Shown here: positions 23,499-34,800 of the stretch, piece after piece
Layout of the letters: each line of letters opens with the position of its first letter
How positions within the stretch are numbered: position 1 is the first letter of the stretch
Assembly: GCA_033977485.1 (NCBI GenBank)
Contig: CM066995.1
Coordinates: 46,871,162 to 46,935,161, forward strand
Direction: 5' to 3'
DNA length: 64,000 nucleotides
Source: Hydrangea macrophylla
Taxonomy: Eukaryota; Streptophyta; Magnoliopsida; Cornales; Hydrangeaceae
Notes under the pieces: generated by a model
Database searches by the model: none
What the model was told of the DNA's origin: nothing
Seen by the model: only the letters and a program-made list of their open reading frames with translations
Program-made: the position numbers and the translations under genes

Positions 23499-26400
23499 TT
23501 ATGTGGAAGAGTCCATCAAACCCGCTTTCTTCCGACAAAGGTTATGTTTTTCCTTGGGTAATGGCTTTGTCATCATTTCTGACCCATTCATGTCAGTATG
23601 AGTTTTTTTCACCTGTAGTAGCTTCATATCCAACACGTCACAAATTCAATGATACCTTATATCAATGTTTTGGATCTCGAGTAGAACGTTGGATTCTTAC
23701 TCAGATGAATGGCACTCTGACTATCGCAGTAAAGAGTATACTTCTCTTACTTCTGACCAATTCTTGTAAGAACTTTTTGATCTATAGAGTTTCCTTGCAT
23801 ACTTCTGTGATTGTGATATACTCAACTTTAGTAGTAGATAAAATAACACAATTTTGTAGCTTCGACTGTCATACCACTGCTCCCCCTGCAAAGTAATCAA
23901 GTACCTTAATGTGGATTTCCTCGAGTCAACGTTACCGGCCATATCTGTATTTGTGTACCCATCTAAAAGAGGTTGGGTACTACTAAAGCATAAGGATATT
24001 TAGGAAGTGCATGTGAGATACCTAAAGATCCATTTCACTGTTGTCTAGTGTTCTTTGCCCATATTGAGAGATATCGACTGACAACGCCGACTACATGAGC
24101 GATATCTGGCCTTGTGCATACCATTGCATACATTAAACTTCCAACTGTTGATACATAAGGCATATTTTTCATTTCTTCCGTTTCTTTCTCACTTGTAGGA
24201 CATTGTTTGGAACTTAGTTTGAAATAACCGCTAAGTGGAGGACAGACTGCTTTCACGTTGCACATAGTGAACCGTTCGAGCACTTTTTAATTTGACCTTT
24301 CTTGAGATGATCAAAGTTTTCTATTTTGCCTGTCTCAGGTGATCTTTATACCAAGTATCTATTTTGCCGTTCCCAAGTCCTTCATAACAAAGGACTTATT
24401 AAGCTCTCCTTTTAATTTGTTAATCTTGGCAACATCTTGGCCAACAATTAACATATCCATATAAAGCAGGAGGATAATAAAATCATTGTCAGAGAACTTC
24501 TTGATGAATACACAATGATCAAAAGTAGTTCTGTAGTACTCGTGATCTATCATGAAAGAGTCGAATTTGTTATGCCATTGTCTTGGTGCTTTCTTAAGCC
24601 TATAAAGACCTTTATCCAGTCTGCACAGCAGATCTTCTTTGCCTTAGACTCTAAATTCTTTTGGCTGGTCTATGTATATCTTTTCCTCTAAGTCACCATG
24701 TAGGAATGCAGTCTTCACGTCAAGTTGTTCAACCTCCAGATTGAAACTAGTAGCCAATCCAAGTACAACTTGGATCTAAGTCATCTTTACCATGGGAGAA
24801 AAGATTTCTTCAAAATTAACCCCTTTCTGTAGTACCAACTGTTACTTGTACCTTGGTTGTGAGCTATTCTCTTGGGTCTACAATCTGTAAACCCATTTGT
24901 TTTTTAGTGCCTTCTTGCCCTTAGGTAGTTTTACCAACTCATAAGTGTAGTTTTTATGCACGAATTTCATCTCTTCCTGCATGGCTTTGTACCATTCCTT
25001 TTTGTTTTCATGAGCCATGACTTCTTCAAAGTCTTTTGGCTCATCCCCATCAGTCAGCATCACGTATTCATTAGGAGAATACCTTGTAGATTCTCTATGT
25101 CCTCTCTTAGATCATCTGGGTTGATTTTGAACTAGTGGTGGTTAAGGTGCTTGTGTAGGTTTTGCATCATCACCTACAAGAGCTTCATCATTAGGTAGAG
25201 CATCATGGCCTTCTTGTACATTTTCCCCATAATCATCATGCATTACAGGTGAAGGAACTGGATCAAGAATATTCAAACTTTTAGTAGCAGAGGATTTAGG
25301 CCTTTCAGCCTTCTTCAATGTCGTCAACAATCTAGTCTTCAAGGATGACAACATATCTGCTTCTGGTGATCTTTCTGTCCACCGGATTCTAGAATCTGTA
25401 ACCAAATTCTTTGTGCATATCCTAAGAAGATACACTGTCTGGCTTTGTTGTTAAGCTTCAATCTTTCTGTTAATTTACCAACTACTCTAAAAGCTTAAGC
25501 TACTAGAGAATGGGCCCAACAAAGTATATCAAACTTCAACACCCTCCCTCACGTGCAACCCCGACTTTCACGTGGAGTGCAAATAAAAAAAACTTCATCA
25601 TAGTGGAGATAAACAACAAAGTACAAATATGCACACCAAAGCGGGGATGGAGAGTAAAACCCAGGACCTCCCACAAATAAGGCTCTGATACCATGTTAAG
25701 TTACCAACTATTCTAAAAGCTTAAGTTGTTAGAGAATGGGCCCAACAATATATATCAAGCTTCAACACTTTCATCTTTGGGAATATGAACAAATGCCCTA
25801 TAGCCAAACACCCTCAAGTGTTTGTAGGAGACATCTTTCCCTATCCAAACTCTTTATGGTATGTCACCTTTTAAAGGAGCTGAAAGCTAAAGGTTGATTA
25901 AATCAACTACAGTCCTCATTGCCTTACTCCAAAAGGATTTAGGCAGTTTAGCATGCGATAGCATACATCTGATTCTTTCTTTAATGGTTCTATTTATTCT
26001 CTCTGCTACCCTATTGTGGGTTGGTATAGATTTCTCAAGTCTGATTCCATTAGTTCTACAATACTCTTCAAATGGACCCCCTGATACTCTCCATCATTAT
26101 CTGCTCGGACGCTTTTCAATTGCCTGCCAGTTTGCCTTTTAACTTTTGTATAAAATTCTTGAAGGCATCCAGCACCTAATCGTTAGTTTTTAAAGCAGTT
26201 GCCCAGACCTTTCTAGAATGATCGTTAATAAAGGTCACAAAATAAATAGCACCACCAAGTGTTTAGTCCTTCATAGAATAAACATTAGTATGAACCAAGT
26301 CTAGGACATTTGGTTTCCTAGATGGGGGGAATTTCCTAAACGCAACTCTGTGTTATTTTCCAAATCAGCAGTCAACACGGATCTTTAATTCTACTCCTTC

Positions 26401-27643
26401 AACACCAAGTAAGAGTTGCTTTCTTGCGAGAATCTTTATTCCTTTCTCACACTTGTGTCTAAGCCTTCTGTGCCAAACCACAACGGAGGAGTCTTTGGTG
26501 ACAGCATTTACCTAACCCTTACCTAGCTTTTCTTACGTCATGTAAAGAGTGTTCATCTTCTTTTCTCTGGCCACTACAAGAAAGCCTTTGGAGAGCTTCC
26601 AATTTTCATCACCAAAGTGGTTAGTGTAACCCTCATCATCAAGCTTTCCAATCAAGGTCAAGTTCAGGCGGATATCAAGAACGTGTCTGACGTCTCTGAA
26701 TACCAGCTTGTAGCCAAAAATTTTGTATTCACCACCATTTCCCTTCCTTGTACAGTCAAAGTCCCCACTGGTATAAGATGTGAAGAAGTCCGTACATGGA
26801 GTGAAATGAAATGAGGCACCTGAGTCAATCACCCAATTACTTTACTAGCATGCGATGTTGATACTGCTATCATCGCGAACAATAATGACTTCATCAACTA
26901 CAACTATAGTGGTCTCTTTATATTCTTTCTTTCTGGTACCTTTTTCTTTAGCCTGGTCTTTTTCCATCTGTCTACACTCTTTTTGGATATGGCCTGGTGT
27001 GTCATAGCCTTTCTGGATTGGGATATTAATTTATCAATTCTATTATTTCCGTTGCGAGGAGTTCTATATCTATTTCTTCCTCACCTTTCATGCTACTTTT
27101 CTAAAAGAGCATCTGAATTAGATGAGCAGCCAGATTCTTTTTGTCTGGCTTCTTCATTTAGCACTTTGTTCTTAACCATATCCATGTTTAGTTTGCCATT
27201 GGGGGCTGAATTGCTACATGACACCACCAATGTTTCCCAATTTTCAGGTAAGGAGTTGAGAAGTAGCAGTGCTTGCATCTCATCATGTAGCATCATCATC
27301 ATGTCGGTCAATTGGTTGACCAAAGATTGGAAATCGCTGAGGTGCTAGGTCATACTGTGTCTATCTCTATATTTGAGGCCCACTAGTCTTCTCATTAATT
27401 CAGCTTTATTCTAAGCTATTTGGTGCTCGTACGTGGACTCCAGATTTTTCCAAAGTACATCAGCTATTTTTGTGGAACCCATTGCCTGATACAAGCAACA
27501 TTCTTTCTATGCATTATTCGCCATTCCAGTACAATCTTGTCTGTGGGTTTTGTTGTGTCACCTAGAATGGGATTATGAAAATATTTATAATAGAGCAAGT
27601 CTTCCATTCTAGACTTCTAAATTGAATAATTTGATGAAGTCAT
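23499..27643 (-). pseudogene. Copia Gag-Pol polyprotein, broken (interrupted by a TRIM)
   Basis: The ATG at 27643 opens Gag (MTSSNYSI, then MEDLLYYK; GDTTKP), with EIQALLLLxSLP-like QALLLLNSLPENWETLV at about 27240. Protease has IDSGASFHFTP with its active-site Asp (26825). Integrase words include LRVFGY and FVHIPKD (25800-26200). RT has the N-terminal EWYKAMQEEM and NKWVYRL (24900-25000). The catalytic box reads YMDMLIVG near 24455, one Asp codon short of the usual Y-x-D-D. The RNase H side has CTRPDIAHVVGVVSRYL and NVDSRKST. The reading ends near 23499 with TKPLPKEKHN..CRKKAG. Stops and frameshifts occur throughout. The polyprotein would have supplied particle, cleavage, copying and insertion functions. 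Confidence 0.87.
25468..25767 (-). mobile_element. TRIM (miniature LTR element), 300 bp, complete, TSD CTTTC
   Basis: Two 74-bp terminal direct repeats (25468-25541 and 25694-25767) start TGTTAA and end TTCAACA, differing at about ten positions. CTTTC flanks at 25463-25467 and 25768-25772. On the minus strand TGGTATCAGAGCC (25681-25693) abuts the 5' repeat, a tRNA-iMet primer site, and a purine run (plus CCCTCCCTCAC, 25542-25552) abuts the 3' repeat. No coding capacity is present. It splits the copia integrase exactly within the KDE/ERLKL region. Confidence 0.93.
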
Positions 27644-27804
27644 CTTTATCATACTGCTTGCAAAATCTTCTATTTCAATCTTCCCAAGAGATTGCGAAAA
27701 AATGAGCACTATTTACAAGCACTATTCACATATACCACTGTTGCAATGAATAGTACTATTCATAGTGAATAGTATACCAATGGTGAAGATGATGAATAGG
27801 GACT

Positions 27805-27822
27805 GAGCAGGCTCTGATACCA
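27805..27822 (-). other. Primer binding site of the copia element, tRNA-iMet type
   Basis: The minus strand reads TGGTATCAGAGCCTGCTC two bases inside the 5' LTR, the classic initiator-Met tRNA site of plant copia elements. Confidence 0.92.
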
Positions 27823-27824
27823 CT

Positions 27825-28405
27825 TGTTGGAAAATCATGCCAAAAATAATAATAACACAACAGGATAGCTTTCCCTCTTTATGAGATTAAATAGGATGAG
27901 CAGTAAAATGGTATAAATAGTAACCAAATGGAAAACACGGGACCGAAGTCCAAGATAAAACCTCCACTATGTAAAATAATGGGTTACACATATCTCACCC
28001 AAGAGGTGGATACCAGTGATATAGAGTAAGGCTAACCTCACCAAGTGACAAGGTTGGTGGATAAAACATAATATATAAGGGGCTAAACAGATAAAGGATT
28101 TTTACTCTCTATATTTTTATCTCCCTCTTCTCTTTCTATTTTTCTCACTTTCTATGAGTTCTATCTTTTACTTCTCTCACACCTCTATTTACAGTTGAAA
28201 TAGGTGCATGAAAGAGCTGTTAATGCTAAAGGTGCATTGACAATTTCATATGCATACAGCCTTTTCCTTTTTTCCTTATTCAATTAGTAACCTACACCTT
28301 GACTTTGTTTCAAGAATTTTTCAAGAAGTTGTAAAACTTTGGGTGAAGAAAGTAGAGATCACAGGCATTTGGCCCCTCCTCCTCATGATTAGGGACCACC
28401 CAACA
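27825..28405 (-). repeat. 5' LTR of the copia element (581 bp)
   Basis: Plus-strand ends are TGTTGGAAAATC and GACCACCCAACA. It aligns along its length with 22833-23480 apart from several indels. The many differences indicate an old insertion. Confidence 0.87.
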
Positions 28406-29650
28406 GTACGACATTGTTAATGAAGTGTCCTATGGCCACGGGTGTATTAGAATCCTCTATAGACACCCCATTTGTTCAGCTAAAGATTTACAAAACCCAT
28501 AGCTAGGTGGATCACAATGATCGAAAAAGACTCAAAAAGGACTCCTGAAAGTTAGTTCTATCTCTCAAAATGCTCAAAAAGTGGTGAAAATGACCAAAAT
28601 GCCCCCTGAAAGCCCAAACACTCCCAGATTCGGACCCAAAGTTCTGAAAACAAGCTACGACATAAGAAAAGTAATAAAATGAGTTTTTAAATGAAATCAG
28701 GTAAAATCGTTAGCCCCTAGAAACCGCCGAAAATCCCGAAAGGTCTCGGAAAGTCCCCGTTGATCGGTTTAACCCAAGTTTGACTAGGGTTTGACCAAAA
28801 TCATCCGAACTCGTCTGAAAGTTTCGATATCACCCTAGATCATGTAAAAGGTACTAAAATGAGTTTTAAAGGAAAATTGGATGAAATCGTCAGCTCCTGG
28901 GAGTTCCTAGATGTAATACCTGTAATTTATCAACGTTCAATAGTAGGAGTTTTATGAATTTCCATGTCTAGTATATTATTATATTATTATTTTATTTGTG
29001 TGACCGTATCAGTGTATGTAATTACTAATTAGACTGTAATCACTGCACCGACTCGACCGTAGAAAGACTTAACTTACTCCCGTACTCGGACCCGAACAAT
29101 AGAAATAATACCCGGTTGCACGTAAATTGAGACTGACACGCGTATCGAGGAAATTATGCACGTAAATCAAGAAAGTGGCACAGAACCCAAGGTGGGCCCC
29201 ACATGGCCGGCCACTTGTTGCACATGCAACCCCCTAGACACATGTCACCACCCCATGTGACACTTGTCCACTTGTTGGACACATGGCATGGCATATAACC
29301 ATGCAAATGACACCTAGCACTTGGGTTTTTCTATATATACATGCCTATAGCATACATTACCCTCTCTTACTCTTCATAATCTGCATTTAGAGAGGAAGTT
29401 AGGAGACTTGCATGTCCATAAGAAAAATAGAAGAGAAGAAAGAGGATTAGCTAGAAGAGGAGGAAGAAGAAGATTCCATCACTTAAAGCTTGTGTCCAAG
29501 CTTCCTAAGCTCTAATCCAAAGTCCAAGCTCAATTTCAAGTTTAGGTGAGTATTCTAACTCACTTTAGAACCTATATAGTATGTAGTAATGTTTATTAAG
29601 TGCTTGATGTTGATAGTTTGAGAGATCCATGCCATGCAAGATAAATTTTC

Positions 29651-30210
29651 AAATCTGGGAAGCAGAAACCTCCAGCAGAATGTAGTTTAGTAAAATGAAC
29701 CTTTCGAGCAGTTCAAAAATGGGAATGAGGCTAGGTTTTTTTGTGGATAAAGATAACTCATTTATCTACAAATAACTCTTCTATATCTCAGTCTGAAAAT
29801 CACATTTTCATAGGTAAAATGTACATGCAACGCAGTACTTTAAATCTGAGAAATAGAAACCTCCAGCAGAATGTAGTTTAGTAAAATGAGTGTTTTAAGC
29901 AGCTCCAAAATCTGAATTAAGCTAGGTTTTTTTGTGCATAAAGATAACTCATTTATCTAAAAATAACTCTTCTATAGCCTGGTCTAAAAATGACTCCTTG
30001 ATAGGTGAAATGCACATGAAACGCAGTACTATAAATCTGGGACAGAGCAGTCCGAAAATATAGAAATGTCTAAGTAAAATAAATATTTTGAGCAGCTCAA
30101 AAATGTAATTGAAGCTAGATTTTTTTGTACATGAAGCTAATCCAATTATCTACGATGTTCTAGTTTTGAGTTTGATCTACAAATCAATTTATCATGCCCA
30201 AATAAATCAT
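29651..30210. repeat. 191-bp tandem repeat, nearly three copies, inside the solo LTR
   Basis: AAATCTGGGA or a close variant recurs at 29651, 29842 and 30033, exactly 191 bp apart. Each copy is followed by CCTCCAGCAG (first two) and AGATAACTCATTTATCTA-like sequence. The third copy is shorter and more diverged. Confidence 0.85.
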
Positions 30211-30963
30211 ATAAATTCAGTCGACATAGTAAAATTAATTCCTGGCAGATTGTATAACTACTTGTATGATGTGTTTATTAATGATGTTTGCTTACCGGTA
30301 CCTGTGTGGTTATGGATATCTTGTGCTATGGTAGTGCTATCGAGTAGATAAGTATGTTAGGGGCTTCATCTATATATTATTGGTATTAAATCCACGAGCT
30401 ACACGCTAGGTTTCTGTTGTTATGAATATAGTGTGATGACCATAGAGAGTTCATACCCAAGCTATAAGTATGTTGTACGGCATGATTATTGCGTTGATAT
30501 TGATTGGATTCGTTTCCATTGTAAGTATATTACGACATAAAACAGGATGACGGATGTATAAACGTAACTTCGAAAGTATATTCGGAAGTCCTTTAATGAA
30601 CTAAATTCCGAAATGAGTGACGAATGCGTGGTCGGAAAAAATGTAAGGGCCGGCTGTGCTATGTTAGAAGCAGATTATGCTAAGGATTATTGTCAGATAG
30701 GTAATCTGGGCAGCGGAGGTCAGGATAGTGAGAAAAAGGTATGGTTGACGAATGTGAAAGTTGTGTATCATTTCGATCCTTCGTGACGAAGTGGATATGG
30801 TCTTCGTGATGTGTGTATCAACCGCGGAGGCCGGGATAGTGAGTAAAGGATGTGATTGATGGGTTGTGAAGTGATGATTATTGTGTATCCTTTTGGGTCT
30901 TCGGGACGAAAGGGGGTATGGTTAACGCTTCGGTTCTTCGTGATGACGAAGCGGTGATTCTTT

Positions 30964-31533
30964 GAGTGAAGACTCCTTTCAGTTCTTCGTGATGGAATGG
31001 ATGTTCTTGCACTCCGTAAACACTTCAGTTCTTTGTGATGGAGAAGTGGCGGTTCTTAGAGTGAAGACTCCTTTCGGTTCTTCATGATGGAATGGATGTT
31101 CTTGCACTCCGTAAACACTTTGGTTCTTTGTGATGGAGAAGTGGTGGTTCTTAGAGTGAAGACTCCATTCAGTTCTTAGTGACGGATTGGATGTTCTTGC
31201 ACTCCGTAAACACTTCAGTTCTTAGTGATGGAGAAGTGGTGGTTCTTAGAGTGAAGACTCCTTTTGGTTCTTCGTGATGGAATGGATGTTCTTGCACTCC
31301 GTAAACACTTCAGTTCTTTGTGATGGAGAAGTGGTGGTTCTTAGAGTGAAGACTCCTTTCGGTTCTTAGTGATGGATTGGATGTTCTTGCACTCCGTAAA
31401 TGCTTCGGTTCTTCGTGATGGAGAAGTGGTGGTTCTTAGAGTGAAGACTCCTTTCGGATCTTAGTGATGGAATGGATGTTCTTGCACTCCGAAAATGCTT
31501 CGGTTCTTCGTGATGGCGAAGTTGTGGTTCTTC
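30964..31533. repeat. 95-bp tandem repeat, six copies, inside the solo LTR
   Basis: GAGTGAAGACTCC starts at 30964, 31059, 31154, 31249, 31344 and 31439, with no change in period. Copies differ at few positions. Diverged repeat-like sequence (GGTTCTTCGTGA) continues on both sides. Confidence 0.95.
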
Positions 31534-32527
31534 GTGACAAGGCGGTTGGTGAAAGATGTTTTGGTTAATGAGAGATGGTTTGGTTAGTACAAGATGGTTC
31601 CGTGAAGGTTGTGGGAACACTCTGGTTCTTCGTGACAAAGTGAAGGTTAGGAGTGTTTTGGTTAATGAAAGATGGTTTAGTCAGTGCGAGATGGTTTTGT
31701 TAATAAAAGATGGATTTGATCAGTGCAAGATGGTTTGGTTAACGAAAGAGGGATTGGTTACAATTGGCAAGTACAAAGTGACTTAGTTGTGCAATAGTGA
31801 CAGCCTTTTTTTGGTGTTGTTGATTGGAGTTAGGACTCCGAAATAGACTTCGGCAATGGACTGTGACAATGTTATGAGATGTTGAAGCGAGTTGTATCGA
31901 TTGTTTGTTTTCTCTTCGAATGCCTGTATGGGCACGTAAGTGGTTGTAGTCCGACAGTGAGAACGTGAGAGAACTTTAATAGACGTAATAAAAGTAGTAA
32001 ATATATTTCTTGTTGTGTGTGACTATATAAGTTCCATTTGATTTAGTTTTCTCACTCAGCTTTCATAAGCTGACGACGTTCATGTCGCTGGACATTCCCA
32101 TGTCCAGCTTATCCAGGTGATGAGTACACGGGTGATGCTACGCAAGAGGAGAACATGGAGGAAGAGTACACCGAAGATGGCTATGGATATGCTAGTTAGA
32201 GAGAAGACTAGTGGATGTCTTTGTAAATGTTTTTGGTTGTAACCTCTAGCAGAGGACTTCATCTATCTTTTGTAATAGTTCTATAAGGCCCCAGAGCCAT
32301 AAGACTCTGATGTATCTACCATGATGTAATAGTTAACTAGTATTGTGGTCTCTTATTATAATATATCCTTGTTAGCTGCTGTTGGTTTTATTCCTTTAGT
32401 TATGTTGTTTATTATTAGCATTTGGTGATGGACAATTCGGTAATGCAACCAGTCACGTGCCTCAGGGTCCAAGATGGGAAATTCAAAATTTTTCCATATT
32501 TTGGCTACGCCGGGGCGTGACACTAGA

Positions 32528-34800
32528 GGTTCACAAAACTCTCTGGAGATCCCAAGTTTGACCGATTTGACCTAAAAGTTGACTTTAAAACTAGAGCACC
32601 GTATCATTTTTCAAACATTTTTATGGATATTAGAGATCAATAGCTTTCCAATAGTATATCGCACAAAATTTCTGGATTTCAAACGGATTTATCATGAATT
32701 TCCGATGGTGAAAAAGACGATCAAATTGGCTTTTATCGCAAATACCGTAAAACTTTTCAAACTGACCTATCTCCAAACTATTTTTTATGAAAAATAGACT
32801 GCATTACCTTTCCAACGGTATATCACAACCTCGGTTTGGAGTTTGTATGCATTTTCTGTGAAGTTTGAACGAAATAGGACCTTTTTATAAATACCAGAAC
32901 CTCTGGGGGTCTAAACAGCATTATCTGGACGTCTGAGGAGCAGTGCCGTGGCGGCACTGGACCATTTCCGCGGCGGCACATGGCCAGTGCCACGGCGGCA
33001 CTCAACCTCAGAACAGTCCATTTTTGTTATTTTATTTGGGGATCCAAATTGATTAATTGGAAGACAAAATGACGTAGTTTCTTGTTCACGAATGTTTGGG
33101 ACAAATGGGAGCACTTTCTAAATCCCAAAACTACTCCAAATTGGCCTATATAAACCCCCCTTTGCTCTTCATTTTGGGGGGGCCAAGTGAAAAGCTTGAG
33201 AAAGTTGCAGAGAGATAGTGATAGGTTTAGAAGAGAGAAATGGAGCTTCTCCCGCTGATATTCTATAAGAAAGTGACTTTTAATCTTGTAATCTTCCATT
33301 ACCTCTTATACTTCACATTCAAATCCTCCCCAACACCATTCTTGAGCATTCATGAGATAGAAAGCTACTTCCATGGCCAAATGTCACCATATATAAGTGA
33401 AACACCAAGCTACAAGTCCAAAATCTCATTAAATATCATCTATTGATTGCTTTACTTGCTTGTTCACATACTATGCTCATTTCTTCTTAATCTCATTTCT
33501 TTTTTTTTTTATTTCTTTATTTGCTTACTAGTTCATCATCATCTAGATGATGACATGGTGTTTGAGGTCATTGAATCCTTATGGATAGTAGCTCTTGACC
33601 TCAAAAACATGTTTGATAGGAGATGATTCCATCTTCAATACTTCCAAAGTATTCTTGAAGTTATACTCAAATGAAAACAAATATCTCCAACAATCTTACA
33701 AGTTCTTGACTTGAGTTTGATGTTGATATTCCAAGAGGTCATAATATCCATTTAATGTTGAACTTATGCTTTCAAAACCCCTCTAAAACCCCAATATTTG
33801 GATTCCAAGAATTAAACCTTGTTTTCTCAAATGATCTTCAAAATAATATTCTGAGTTCAATACTCAATGGGTGATTACAAGACCACTTGTAAAGTCTTCC
33901 TAACTCATTATAGAACACCCAAGATTTTTGGTGTGATCTAAAAACACTTGGAAGGGTTCCATTTTGGTCCAAACATTCCTTCCATACATTCTGTTTTTAT
34001 TGTTACAGCAACTTGGTTGACTTTCAGCTTGTTTTTTTTTCAGAAAGGTTTTCCAACGGAGTGGTCCCAACTCATTTTTTCCTTGAACTACAGTGTCTTA
34101 GGGAACTTTATATATAATATGAGCCTCTTGATGTTTTGTTTTCATTTTCTAAGATATTTCAACATTTCAGTCGATTCATCAAGCCTTCCTACCTCGACGT
34201 TTTTGGATGGAGTACAGATTCTATTTCTGAGTAACCTCTATTGTTTATATGATTTCTCTCAATCTGTAATAGTTATTGTAGTTTAGCTTTTTGATATGTG
34301 TTCTAGACACAATAAGGATGATCTCCATAAAAAATCATGAACTAAACACATTTCTAGCCCCACTTTTCCATTTTTACAAAATCAACTCAATGTTCAGTCC
34401 ACTATTCACAGCTAGCATGTTTTGAGTTCTTTCCTTTGATTAGATGTTCATATGCACTCCAAATTAGCTCATATCTTAGGAAATAATTCACACTACATTT
34501 GCATACATCCTATAATAATTTTTTTCATACATTCATGCATACTTTAGACTTCTAAGTCACTTTAGAAAGTCCATGTACACAAACACACTACAGCCTTTGC
34601 ACATTCTAGGATCATACATTACATCCATGCAAAATTTGGATTTTTTGTGACTCTTAATCTAAGGAGATTATAAGGAATGAACTTGATCACACATTCATGC
34701 TCCCTCTCGATCAAATCTTCCTTTCTCATCCATCCTGGGGATTGAGAGATCTTCTTTTCTCGAAGATTAACATGCATCATACCTTAAAATCATCTTTTTA
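32528..34800 (+). other. LTR-like non-coding region with TATA box, of the Ogre/Tat-like derivative
   Basis: No gene is supported. It holds a GC-rich triplicated word (32943-33002) and TATATAAA at 33147-33154, followed by CT-rich and A-rich leader-like sequence. I read this as the remainder of the LTR split by the solo LTR, but I could not find its end or primer site. Confidence 0.45.

Larger units (their letters stand above)
22833..28405 (-). mobile_element. Ty1/copia element (Tork/TNT1-like), full layout, broken coding region
   Basis: Two LTRs (22833-23480 and 27825-28405), a tRNA-iMet primer site, a polypurine tract and one gag-protease-integrase-RT-RNase H polyprotein are all present. Flanks are GTTCG (22826-22830) and GTACG (28406-28410), an imperfect TSD, with two extra bases beside the left LTR. 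The related Tat LTR at 2408 shows what the empty site looked like (GTTCGCCACTATTAATGAAG). Confidence 0.87.
2322..28457 (-). mobile_element. Ty3 Tat-lineage LTR retrotransposon, decayed and split by nested insertions
   Basis: The minus-strand parts follow the order of one Tat element: 5' LTR remnant (28457-28411 and 22830-22746), gag (22691-21112), protease (14590-14120), RT and RNase H (14119-12590), integrase (6310-4880), an antisense ORF (3552-4002) and 3' LTR (from 2322). Interruptions fall at 22833-28405 (copia), 14883-21106 (non-autonomous Athila) and 6331-12579 (Tekay). Each resumes where the same reading domain would continue. LTR homology between 2322-2465 and the two right-hand pieces supports the outer ends. 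The rightmost limit is uncertain because another LTR seems to begin there. Confidence 0.68.
28912..32522 (+). repeat. Solo LTR, 3611 bp, with 5-bp TSD CTAGA
   Basis: It begins TGTAATACCTGTAATTTATC and ends CGCCGGGGCGTGACA. CTAGA sits at 28907-28911 and again at 32523-32527. Joining the flanks restores a continuous sequence that parallels a related stretch at 28710-28800. A TATA box (29332-29339) and a CACGTG (32454-32459) are present; termini and G-box suggest a Tekay/Del-like family. Two internal tandem arrays account for much of its length. Confidence 0.92.

Noticed and set aside
31366..31638. Minus-strand frame in the 95-bp array
   Set aside because: Repeat-derived translation; 95 is not a multiple of 3, so no stable repeat protein is possible.
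32080..32200. Short acidic plus-strand peptide (ending EEEYTEDGYGYAS) within the solo LTR
   Set aside because: Too short, lies in an LTR, and no start or neighbour supports translation.
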